DNA of 11,607 nucleotides from Chitinophagales bacterium (GTDB taxonomy: Bacteria; Bacteroidota; Bacteroidia; Chitinophagales; UBA10324), in assembly GCA_026786335.1 (NCBI GenBank), contig JAJAYG010000281.1, positions 1-11,607 on the forward strand, in the 5' to 3' direction. The stretch's first letter is position 1; each line of letters begins with the position of its first letter. The notes beneath the pieces are model-generated. The model saw nothing but the letters and a program-made list of their open reading frames with translations. It did not search any database and was not told where the DNA came from. Below are positions 1 to 6,848 of the stretch, piece by piece. The translations under genes were made by a program, and so were the position numbers.

Positions 1-746
1 ACACAATATAAAGATCGGTTCCTTCGTGCGGATTATATCTGAAACGTAAGTTGCTGCTGATAGAATGATTGAGATCATCATACTGTGTGTAAAGTTTGAA
101 TGAGAGTTTGGTTGAGATCAAATACGAAAACCTGAAACGAATAAGATTTGTTTTATAAAGCGTAAATGAATTGATCGAGATACGTATCAAATGCAATGTG
201 ATTGTATTCATAAGTAAGCCCTATACTAAAATGTTTGTTGATGTTGTAATGAACATCGGGAGAAATAAAAATTCTTTTCCCTCCATAGAAATCACCAAAA
301 GTCGCAGTTAATGAACCGCCATAATTTTTTCCTCCAGGTGTTGTAAAATTCAAAGTGTTGTTAAACATCTTGTAAGTGCCGGCAGCAATTGCATTCTTGC
401 CATCGGGAAACCAATATTCGAAGAGCGTATCAATTTTATATTCGAATAACGAAATGTTTACATCAGCCCAATTCTTAAATGTTACTCCGGGTATTAAATC
501 TTTATAAAAAGTTTCGCGTCTTCCTGTTGTTAAAGTCAGGCGATAAAAATCATTTGATTTCACATACCAATATTCAACTTTGCTTTTGTCACTTGCTTTC
601 CACTGGTAAGTAAAACTTCCATTTGCTAAAATGTGATTGGGTGCATCAAGATATCCCATCACAGGATTAAAATTTTCGGTAACCACATCAACCGAAGCAT
701 CATAAATAAATTGCAGTACAGAAATTTCATTTGCACAGCAAGAACC
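1..746 (-). pseudogene. DUF5916-family outer-membrane protein, C-terminal remnant, frameshifted
   Basis: I recognise the C-terminal beta-rich part of a DUF5916-family protein, normally about 700-850 residues with an N-terminal carbohydrate-binding-like domain. Here only about 240 residues remain. Reading leftward from 746, the frame gives FIYDASVDVVTENFNPVMGY, then an aromatic, strand-like region with GGSLTATFGDFYGGKR, and stops at TAA 155-153. The family-typical ending (QYDDLNHSISSNLRFRYNPH, then EGTDLYIV) continues in another frame from about 157 to the window edge, so an indel lies at roughly 155-185. Upstream, an in-frame TAA at 749-747 cuts it off from any N-terminal domain, and the sequence beyond does not look like this family. 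A GTG at 686 could start a short ORF, but homology extends upstream of it. Family function is not established. Called from remembered sequence features, not a search. A single-base assembly error could explain the frameshift but not the missing N-terminal part. Confidence 0.7.
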
Positions 747-765
747 TTATCGCCCGCTGCGTTGA

Positions 766-845
766 CAGTGAGTGAAAGAATTTATTTTTTGAAAATTCAA
801 ACTGCGAGTGAGAGTGAAACGATTCGGGTGAGTGTGGTGAGGTAA
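766..845 (+). pseudogene. Possible tail of a type IX secretion sorting domain (relic)
   Basis: On the plus strand the frame ending at TAA 843-845 reads ERIYFLKIQTASESETIRVS followed by VVR. This resembles the last strands of type-A C-terminal sorting domains of the Bacteroidota type IX secretion system, which usually end in a G-[IV]-Y-F-[LV]-[KR]-I-x-T segment and a short basic tail. The expected Gly is replaced by Arg, and no matching domain body is visible upstream, where the DNA belongs to the DUF5916 remnant on the other strand. If real, it is a fragment. The match is short and could be chance. Confidence 0.25.
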
Positions 846-853
846 AGTCCTTT

Positions 854-927
854 GTCTTTAGTAGCAAGTCCTTAGAAATTAAATTCGCTCCTTTTTTTCT
901 AACGACTAAGGACTTGCGACTAAAGAC
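854..927. repeat. Near-perfect 22-bp inverted repeat with 30-bp loop
   Basis: The arms at 854-875 and 906-927 are complementary at 21 of 22 positions, with one mismatch near the centre. The right arm begins 7 bp beyond the stop codon of the OmpH-like gene (934, minus strand), so the structure could end its transcript, although the loop is long for an intrinsic terminator. A poly-T stretch (891-898, plus-strand sense) lies inside the loop rather than after the stem. The arms are made of repeated words around ACTTGC and CTAAGGA, a look typical of dispersed intergenic palindromes in Bacteroidota. I cannot tell from this window whether it is multicopy. Confidence 0.75.
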
Positions 928-933
928 TAACTT

Positions 934-1530
934 CTATTTCTTCATCCTCTTATTCATTCCCTCCACCACTTCAACAGTAATATCATTGATTGAGTCGGCA
1001 AATAAAATAGAACTGCCTGTGCCATTTGAAAGAACGTAAGTGAACTTTTTATCCTTGTTATAATCTTTTAAATAAGAATCAAGTGAATCTTTGAGCTGGA
1101 TATTGAAAGCATCTAATTGATTTTGAAAATCATTTTGAAGCTTGTCTTGCAACTGTTGCAATTCAGCTTGTTTGTTTTTTAAACTCTCTTCGGTTGAAGC
1201 CAATTGAGATTGAGTCATCATTGCCGCTGCTTGCTGTGCTTTCTGATATTCATCCTGGAAGTCACTCATCTTTTTATTAAAAAGATTCTGTGATTGCTGC
1301 TGCTTGGCTTCCATTTCTTTTTTCTTCAACGAAAAAAGTTCGTAATTACTTTCAAGAGAATCAATATTTACATAAGCAATTCCACCTGCCGAAACCACAG
1401 CGCTGTCATTTGATTTTGTCTTGCTGCTTATCGGGGTTTCTGTATTTTTCTTTTCACTCAAATGAATGAAAAGCAAAACTCCAATAGCAATTGTTAAGAG
1501 GGCATTCCAGATTAGCAGCAGGTTTCTCAT
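934..1530 (-). CDS. Membrane-anchored OmpH/Skp-like coiled-coil protein
   Basis: This encodes a 198-residue protein of the OmpH/Skp type. The Skp family consists of periplasmic chaperones that hold outer-membrane proteins in transit. I start it at the ATG 1530-1528, because that Met is followed at once by a hydrophobic segment (residues about 3-23, NLLLIWNALLTIAIGVLLFI); an in-frame ATG 24 codons upstream would bury this segment. A polar linker follows, then the family's entry strand GGIAYVNIDSLE (about 49-60) and a long Gln/Lys/Glu-rich coiled-coil hairpin (about 65-155). A C-terminal strand (FTYVLSN, SILFADS) and a basic tail end it. The uncleaved-looking N-terminal helix suggests an inner-membrane anchor rather than free periplasmic Skp. 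It ends in TAG just before an inverted repeat. Its neighbours in the same orientation are relics, so it is probably monocistronic. The exact client role is inferred. Confidence 0.8.
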   Translation of the reverse strand: MRNLLLIWNALLTIAIGVLLFIHLSEKKNTETPISSKTKSNDSAVVSAGGIAYVNIDSLESNYELFSLKKKEMEAKQQQSQNLFNKKMSDFQDEYQKAQQAAAMMTQSQLASTEESLKNKQAELQQLQDKLQNDFQNQLDAFNIQLKDSLDSYLKDYNKDKKFTYVLSNGTGSSILFADSINDITVEVVEGMNKRMKK

Positions 1531-1547
1531 TTCAAATTTTTTTTTTG

Positions 1548-1555
1548 CAAATGTA
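1548..1555 (-). promoter_or_regulatory. Candidate -7 box for the OmpH-like gene
   Basis: Read on the minus strand this is TACATTTG, an exact match to the Bacteroidota -7 consensus TAnnTTTG. It lies 17 bp before the ATG at 1530, which leaves a short leader. No convincing TTG -33 box is seen about 20 bp further upstream, so the call rests on the -7 element alone. Confidence 0.45.
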
Positions 1556-1628
1556 GTGGAAGAACGTAACTGTATTATTTTATCAGATGCATGATGAATC
1601 AAATTAAGAAAGGAATCTTGGGTAAGAG

Positions 1629-1742
1629 TTAATTTAGTATTCTCTTTCTTTTATAAAACACACTCAACCCGCTCAGGTCAATCATGAGCAGAATTGGAAT
1701 GCGCGCGTGGAATCCTTCGCTGACTTTGTTAAAGGTTAGCAT
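1629..1742 (-). pseudogene. RND efflux permease C-terminal relic
   Basis: This 38-codon frame (ATG at 1742, TAA at 1631-1629) encodes GFHARIPILLMIDLSGLSVF and then YKRKRILN. The intact RND pump later in this window ends with GFCVGLPVLLMIYPSVLSVF and then YRRKKVTEL. The two share G-F, P-x-LLMI, S-x-LSVFY and R-K at matching positions, about 15 of 27 aligned residues. The DNA also aligns visibly (about 1653-1700 against 3683-3730 of the plus-strand sequence). The piece therefore looks like the last transmembrane helix and cytoplasmic tail of a second, lost RND gene. The rest of the gene is not present upstream. It is unlikely to be made as a functional small protein, but that cannot be excluded. 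Confidence 0.6.
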
Positions 1743-1810
1743 CCTCACCAATCTTCAAAGTTGATCGGCATGCATGATAATCAATTACAAATTTTTCAGG
1801 TTAAAGGAAG

Positions 1811-1829
1811 CATTAACTTTAACCGGTTA
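1811..1829 (+). promoter_or_regulatory. Candidate promoter/operator of the MFS gene
   Basis: TAACTTTA at 1814-1821 matches seven of eight positions of the Bacteroidota -7 consensus. It overlaps a perfect 10-bp palindrome TAACCGGTTA at 1820-1829, which ends 11 bp before the MFS start codon. The palindrome could be a repressor site, but one copy and no clear -33 box make this weak. The rest of the 310-bp interval 1531-1840 holds the OmpH-gene promoter and the RND relic; I see nothing else in it. Confidence 0.3.
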
Positions 1830-1840
1830 TTAATTTCAAC

Positions 1841-3022
1841 ATGAAGAAAATATCAATTCGGTTTGCCTTCATACTTGGATTCGTTGGCTTTGTCACATCC
1901 TTCGGTGCACACATTGTTGCAGTCAATCTTCCGTTCTATGCAGAGCAGGTCGGTATTGGCTTGGCGATGATTGGCGTGCTCATCGCTGCATACGACTTCG
2001 CTGAGATTATTGCAAAACCAATCTTCGGTTCTATTGGTGATAAGTATGGAATGAAGAGGGCAATGTTTGCAGGCATCGTCTTGTTCATTCTTGCTTCACT
2101 GCTTTATCCCTTTGTAAATCCCAAACTGCTGATCGGGATTCGTTTTTTACAGGGTCTTGGTGCTGCTGCATTATCTGCAGTATCACTTGCGCTCATTGGC
2201 ACCTATTACAAAGACAACAAGGGAAGAGCGTTCGGCATTTACAACGCCATTAAAGGAGTAGGATATGTAGTAAGCCCGATCATTGGAGGAAGCATCATTC
2301 TCAAAAGTAATTTCAACGGAATTTTTTATGCCTCTGCAGCTATCGGAATAATTGCATTACTTCTTTCACTATTTCTGCCAAAACCAGCAGAGCAACCTAA
2401 GGGCGCGTTTGATGATGATGATGATTTCTCTCTTAAATCTATGGCACTTGTTTTCAAAAACAAAAATCTCCTTCCTTGGTTTCTTGTCATCGTCGTCAAC
2501 ATGTTTTTTGTTGGAATCCTCTTCGGGTTTTTACCTGTAAGAGTTCATAACCTCGGTTACAATTCATTTCAATCCGGATTGATTTTATCAGTCACTACCA
2601 TTTCTTATTTACTCATTCAGCCCTTGGCGGGATGGATGGCAGACAAGATGAATCAGGTGCACATCATCCGCGTAGGTCTTCTTCTTTCATGTCTTGCAAC
2701 AGTAATCATTCCTTTTGTGAGCGGAGCTGGATTGATTGCAGTTTCTGCTTTAGCAGGCATAGGAGTAGGAACTGTATGGACAAACTCAGATACGTTAGTG
2801 AGTACATTAGGTGATCAAAATAAATTGGGCGCCACCATGGGTGTCGCCGGTTCCTTCAAAGAATTCGGTGACATGGTTGGTCCGTTGCTGATGGGTTTCA
2901 TTTCACAATTCTTTGGACTAACAGCGGGATTTGTTGTTTGTGCTTCACTCGGTTTTCTGTCGTTCATTATTATCATGTTTATCAAAACACAAGTACCTGT
3001 TGAAAAAAAATTCAATTCATAA
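1841..3022 (+). CDS. Major facilitator superfamily (MFS) transporter, DHA1-like
   Basis: This is a full-length 393-residue, 12-helix inner-membrane transporter of the MFS_1 type, probably a proton-driven efflux or uptake carrier of unknown substrate. The first helix (about 8-28) follows a short basic start. The MFS signature between helices 2 and 3 is clear: GSIGDKYGMKR at 63-73. A weaker copy (GWMADKM, 264-270) lies at the equivalent point in the second half, as expected from the internal duplication. Helix 5 carries a motif-C-like GVGYVVSPIIGG (139-150), which favours a drug/H+ antiporter-type exporter. The cytoplasmic loop between halves contains five consecutive Asp (191-195) encoded by a GAT repeat. 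The start has no rival upstream Met and suits the hydrophobic onset. A lipoprotein gene follows 14 bp downstream, so the two are probably co-transcribed. No substrate can be assigned. Confidence 0.88.
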   Translation: MKKISIRFAFILGFVGFVTSFGAHIVAVNLPFYAEQVGIGLAMIGVLIAAYDFAEIIAKPIFGSIGDKYGMKRAMFAGIVLFILASLLYPFVNPKLLIGIRFLQGLGAAALSAVSLALIGTYYKDNKGRAFGIYNAIKGVGYVVSPIIGGSIILKSNFNGIFYASAAIGIIALLLSLFLPKPAEQPKGAFDDDDDFSLKSMALVFKNKNLLPWFLVIVVNMFFVGILFGFLPVRVHNLGYNSFQSGLILSVTTISYLLIQPLAGWMADKMNQVHIIRVGLLLSCLATVIIPFVSGAGLIAVSALAGIGVGTVWTNSDTLVSTLGDQNKLGATMGVAGSFKEFGDMVGPLLMGFISQFFGLTAGFVVCASLGFLSFIIIMFIKTQVPVEKKFNS

Positions 3023-3036
3023 TAAAACTAAAAACT

Positions 3037-3621
3037 ATGAACGACCTAAAATCAAAATCAGTTTTTATAACTGCAATGATTCTTATCTCCTTCCTATTTG
3101 TATCTTCTTCTTGCTCACAACCTAAGTCAAAGAAAAAAGATCAACAGGTCACGGAAAAAGAATCGAAGAAATCAAAAAAGGATAAAAACAAACAAACAGA
3201 AATTACTCCTGCATCTCCTGATGCAGATGATAACTCATGTGATTCGTCTTTATGGATTCACGTGTACAATCCCTCAAGGTTGCAGGTGATTGACCAGTGC
3301 AAAGTAGTAACAGGTATCATAGAAGAAACAGGGCCTGATGATGACGGTGATGAGCACCTGCTTTTGAAACTCGATGCAGGTCAGGAAAATGTAGTCAACA
3401 AAAAAAATGTAAAAGAGAAAAACGGTGATCTCGTTATTGAAATAGTATGTGCAAATAGTGTTACGCTCCCGGCAGCAAAAACTCCATGCAAAGGATATTT
3501 AAACAACATTAAAATTCCGGCAGTTGGCGCCCATGTGAAAGTAACAGGCAGCTATGTAATTGACTCGCATAATGGCTGGGCAGAAATACATCCGGTTACC
3601 AAGATTGAAGAAATGAAATAG
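3037..3621 (+). CDS. Lipoprotein with probable OB-like domain
   Basis: A 194-residue probable lipoprotein. A hydrophobic signal segment (about 9-22) leads to VSSSC, with Cys26 as the likely lipidated residue; Ser at -3 is not the commonest lipobox choice. A Lys-rich, low-complexity linker spans about 29-54 and is followed by a compact domain (about 66-194). That domain has the pattern VVTGIIEE...DGDEHLLLKLD (about 90-113) and a closing VGAHVKVTGSYVID...HNGWAEIHPV (163-187). I recall this arrangement from small secreted or periplasmic domains of OB-fold character that carry a G-W-x-E-I-H-P-V motif, but I cannot name the family or a ligand. Cys68, Cys88, Cys138 and Cys151 could form disulfides outside the cytoplasm. 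It directly follows the MFS gene, suggesting a linked but unknown role. No clear terminator hairpin follows it; the next gene converges 33 bp away. Confidence 0.7.
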   Translation: MNDLKSKSVFITAMILISFLFVSSSCSQPKSKKKDQQVTEKESKKSKKDKNKQTEITPASPDADDNSCDSSLWIHVYNPSRLQVIDQCKVVTGIIEETGPDDDGDEHLLLKLDAGQENVVNKKNVKEKNGDLVIEIVCANSVTLPAAKTPCKGYLNNIKIPAVGAHVKVTGSYVIDSHNGWAEIHPVTKIEEMK

Positions 3622-3654
3622 GATTTTTTTTTATCTCACCTTTCTTATATCATT

Positions 3655-6600
3655 CTATAGTTCTGTTACCTTTTTCCTCCGATAAAACACACTTAACACA
3701 CTCGGGTAAATCATCAGCAGTACAGGCAGCCCTACGCAGAAGCCACCGATTACTGCAATGGCAAGTGGCTGATGCAATTGCGAACCAACTCCCCATCCAA
3801 ATGCCAATGGCATCAGCGCGAGCATGGCACCTACGGCAGTCATCAACTTGGGTCGTATACGCAAACCAATGGCGGCTGCAATCGCATCGCGATCATTCAT
3901 CAAATGGCGGCTCATCCTGAATTGATGAAAAGTGAAGACGGCATTTTCTGCAATGATTCCAACAATCATAATAATACCGGTGTAGCTCCCCACATTCAGT
4001 GGTGTTCCGGTAATAAAGAGTGCAAGAAGACATCCTGAAATACTCAAAGCCGAGAGCACGAGAATAATGGTGGTGGCAATTAAATCCTTAAATATAAAAA
4101 GCAGCGTTGCGAACACAAGAAGACCTGCCATTAATAAAATTCGTAACAACTCACTGAATGATTTTTGTTGTTGCTGATAATCACCGCCATATTCAATGTG
4201 CTGCCCTGAGGCAAGAGGCACATTGGCTTTTATTTGCTGTTGTATTTCCTGCATTGCACTCCCCAAATCACGATTGTCAAGCCGGGCAGTAATATCAACG
4301 AAAGGTTGCAGATTCTCACGATCAATTTCAGCTTGTCCCGGTTCAAGCCGAATGCTTGCGAAATTTTTTATGGGTCTTATGTTACCATCGGGCAGAAAAA
4401 TTTCCATTTGCTCAATGCGCTCCAAACTATTTGCTTGTGAATTCGGGTAACGCATGCGGATCGTAGTGTACTGTATATTTTCGGGAAGCGTTCCTACTTC
4501 TGTTCCCTGCAGTTGTAACTGAACCTGCCTTTGCAGATCGGCCGGAGTGAGATTGTACTTCGCAAGTTGTTCCTGATTTGGAATAACAATGATAGAAGGA
4601 CCAGCAATAATAATTCCGTTGAATACATCGGCGATGCCATTTATATTTTCCATCACCTTACCAATCTCTTTTGCCTTCTCATGATTTTGTTCCGGATCAT
4701 TCCCAAACAATTTCACCTCTATGGGTTGAGCCGATCCACTCAAATCACCAAGAATATCCCCGAGAACCTGTCCAAAATCTATTTCAAGTGCAGGCTGCGA
4801 TTCTTCAATACGTGCTCTTAATTCATCCATGACCCCATAGACCGAGCGATTGCGTTTCTTTTTTAGTTGTATCAGGTAATCGCCATTATTGGGTTCGGTT
4901 ATAAAGAAGCCCATTTGCGTTCCTGTACGGCGTGAGTAGCTTTCTACCTCAGGAACATCTTCAATTATTTTTTCTACCTGCCGCAACATTTTATCTGTTT
5001 CATCGAGTGAAGTTCCCGGCGGCGACAGATAATCAAGAACAATCGCACCTTCATCCATCTCGGGTAAAAATCCTGTTTGAAGATTGGGGATAATCAAAAT
5101 TACCGAGGCAATCATAACTACAATTGTGATGATAGCAATCCAGGCATTGCGCATGAAAAAGAATACCCATTGTACTCTGTTATCTTTAGGAATTTCTTGC
5201 AATACGGATTCATCAGCTAAAGGGACAAGTGTTTCTTCTTTCTTTTTTCGGGTAAGCATCATATAAATCACCGGCAGCGCAAGCCAGCTCACAAAGAATG
5301 AAGCGATGAGGGTAATTATCATAGTTGCAGCAAGTACTTTAAAGAATGCCCCGGCTAAGCCGCTAAGTAATGCGAAGGGGAGAAAGATCACGATAGTACT
5401 CAGTGAAGAACCAATCATTGCCGGAAATAACCATCGTATTGCATGACTTATTTCGTCTCTGATATTGCCATCTTTATTCACTTCTTCTTCCCTGTGAATT
5501 TGTTCTACTACTACGATTGCATCGTCAATGATCAAACCAATAGAAGCTGCCAGCGCACCCAGCGTCATGATGTTTAGAGTAAATCCCAATACATTAAGGA
5601 CAATGAGTGAAATGCCAAGTACAACAGGAAGACAGCAGATGAGTGCCAGGCTGGCACGCCACGAGCGCAGAAAAACTATGACCACCAAAACCGCCAGAAT
5701 TAATCCAATAAAAATGCTGTCGCGAACACTTTTTATAGAATCATCCACGAAGTTTGATTGTACATAATAAGGCTTTATTACAACATTGTGAGGAAGAATT
5801 TTATTCAGTTCAACTACTTTTTCCTTAATGCTGTCAGTGAGACTTACAAGGTTTGCATTCGGCTGCCGGATCACATTTACCAACACAGCATCCTTACCAT
5901 TTGCATTGATTCTTATAAACTCATCCATTTGGTGAACCTCTATTGAAGCAATATCTTTAAGATGTACAATGCGCTTTCCATCATTTTGTACTACCAGGTT
6001 TTCGAGATCTTCTTTGCTTCGTGTGCTTGCATCTGTGATGGTAAGATACATGCGGCGGTAGTCATTAATCAGTCCGTTGCTGAGGATGAAGTTGGCATTC
6101 GCGAAAGCATCTGTAATCTTCTGCGGTGTAATGCGGAGTAATGCAAGTTTCTCCGGCTTAAGAATTATCCAGAATTCTTTTGCCTTACCGCCCATCACCT
6201 GCACATTTGCAACGCCTTCAACAGTTCCCAGCAGAGGGCGCACAGTGTAGTTGGCTAACTTTCTCAATTCAATCTGACCTTCTTCACTTTCTGTTTTTGC
6301 AGAATCAGTATATTCCATGGTATATCCGATTACCGGTAGAATTGAAGGATTCATTTTCTCTACAGTGATCGTTACTCCGGGAGGAAGAAATGCTTGAGCC
6401 TGATTAATCTTTGCACTTACCTGGTTTAAGTCCTGATCAATGTTATCGGTCCAATTGAAGAAGGCAGAAATCTCGCAACTGCCACGACTTGTAGTGCTGC
6501 GAATTACTGTGAGACCCTGCACTTGCTTCACAGCATTCTCCAGTGGAACAGTAACCGTCGCCATCATTTTCTCAACGGGCTGCTCGCCATTATCAGCAAT

Positions 6601-6741
6601 GATTTTTATTTTAGGAAACGTTACATCAGGAAAAAGTGCAACCTGTATTTGAGTAAAGGAATAATAGCCAAAGCCAAGAATCAGCAGGAGCACAAAGATG
6701 ATTGGCTTGCGATGGGTTTGAAAAATACTTTGTTGCTCCAT
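3655..6741 (-). CDS. RND-family efflux permease (AcrB/CusA-like)
   Basis: This is a full-length 1028-residue inner-membrane pump of the resistance-nodulation-division superfamily, which uses proton flow to push substrates out through a fusion protein and an outer-membrane channel. The first helix (about 13-31) precedes the family's LFPDVTFPKIKI segment. The large periplasmic loop follows, then helices 2-6 (about 340-495). The second half repeats the pattern, with helix 7 near 533-551 and helices 8-12 near 865-1020. Helix 4 has the proton-relay pair Asp406-Asp407 (GLIIDDAIVVVEQ), as in hydrophobe/drug pumps. Helix 10 has IAENA with Glu932 where AcrB has the relay Lys940 (VAKNA). RIRPKLMTA (961-969) retains the conserved Arg. 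The substrate is not clear. It is the last gene of a tolC-like/fusion-protein/pump operon, separated from the fusion protein by a 107-bp gap containing a hairpin repeat. It ends in TAG, converging on the lipoprotein gene. Confidence 0.92.
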   Translation of the reverse strand: MEQQSIFQTHRKPIIFVLLLILGFGYYSFTQIQVALFPDVTFPKIKIIADNGEQPVEKMMATVTVPLENAVKQVQGLTVIRSTTSRGSCEISAFFNWTDNIDQDLNQVSAKINQAQAFLPPGVTITVEKMNPSILPVIGYTMEYTDSAKTESEEGQIELRKLANYTVRPLLGTVEGVANVQVMGGKAKEFWIILKPEKLALLRITPQKITDAFANANFILSNGLINDYRRMYLTITDASTRSKEDLENLVVQNDGKRIVHLKDIASIEVHQMDEFIRINANGKDAVLVNVIRQPNANLVSLTDSIKEKVVELNKILPHNVVIKPYYVQSNFVDDSIKSVRDSIFIGLILAVLVVIVFLRSWRASLALICCLPVVLGISLIVLNVLGFTLNIMTLGALAASIGLIIDDAIVVVEQIHREEEVNKDGNIRDEISHAIRWLFPAMIGSSLSTIVIFLPFALLSGLAGAFFKVLAATMIITLIASFFVSWLALPVIYMMLTRKKKEETLVPLADESVLQEIPKDNRVQWVFFFMRNAWIAIITIVVMIASVILIIPNLQTGFLPEMDEGAIVLDYLSPPGTSLDETDKMLRQVEKIIEDVPEVESYSRRTGTQMGFFITEPNNGDYLIQLKKKRNRSVYGVMDELRARIEESQPALEIDFGQVLGDILGDLSGSAQPIEVKLFGNDPEQNHEKAKEIGKVMENINGIADVFNGIIIAGPSIIVIPNQEQLAKYNLTPADLQRQVQLQLQGTEVGTLPENIQYTTIRMRYPNSQANSLERIEQMEIFLPDGNIRPIKNFASIRLEPGQAEIDRENLQPFVDITARLDNRDLGSAMQEIQQQIKANVPLASGQHIEYGGDYQQQQKSFSELLRILLMAGLLVFATLLFIFKDLIATTIILVLSALSISGCLLALFITGTPLNVGSYTGIIMIVGIIAENAVFTFHQFRMSRHLMNDRDAIAAAIGLRIRPKLMTAVGAMLALMPLAFGWGVGSQLHQPLAIAVIGGFCVGLPVLLMIYPSVLSVFYRRKKVTEL

Positions 6742-6760
6742 TTATTTTTTTTGTGTTTTT

Positions 6761-6818
6761 GTCACCCTGAGTTTATCGAAGGGTTTGATAAAAAATGCTT
6801 CGATAAACTCAGCATGAC
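6761..6818. repeat. 21-bp imperfect inverted repeat inside the efflux operon
   Basis: Arms 6761-6781 and 6798-6818 are complementary at 19 of 21 positions, with a 16-bp loop. The core word is GAGTTTATCGAAG. I recall near-identical words (CTTCGACAAGCTCAGGGTGA and variants) as dispersed intergenic palindromes in Bacteroidota and other bacteria. The element lies between the stop of the fusion-protein gene (6849) and the start of the pump gene (6741). On the minus-strand transcript it would form a strong hairpin, followed a few bases later by an A-rich rather than U-rich run, so it is not a classical terminator. It may protect or attenuate the mRNA between the two genes. Confidence 0.8.
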
Positions 6819-6848
6819 AAAAAATTATTGATTCATTACTACATCTTT

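Noticed and set aside
2411..2425. GAT repeat in the MFS gene as a phase-variation tract
   Set aside because: The unit is three bases, so slippage would only change the number of Asp residues in a cytoplasmic loop and would not switch the frame.
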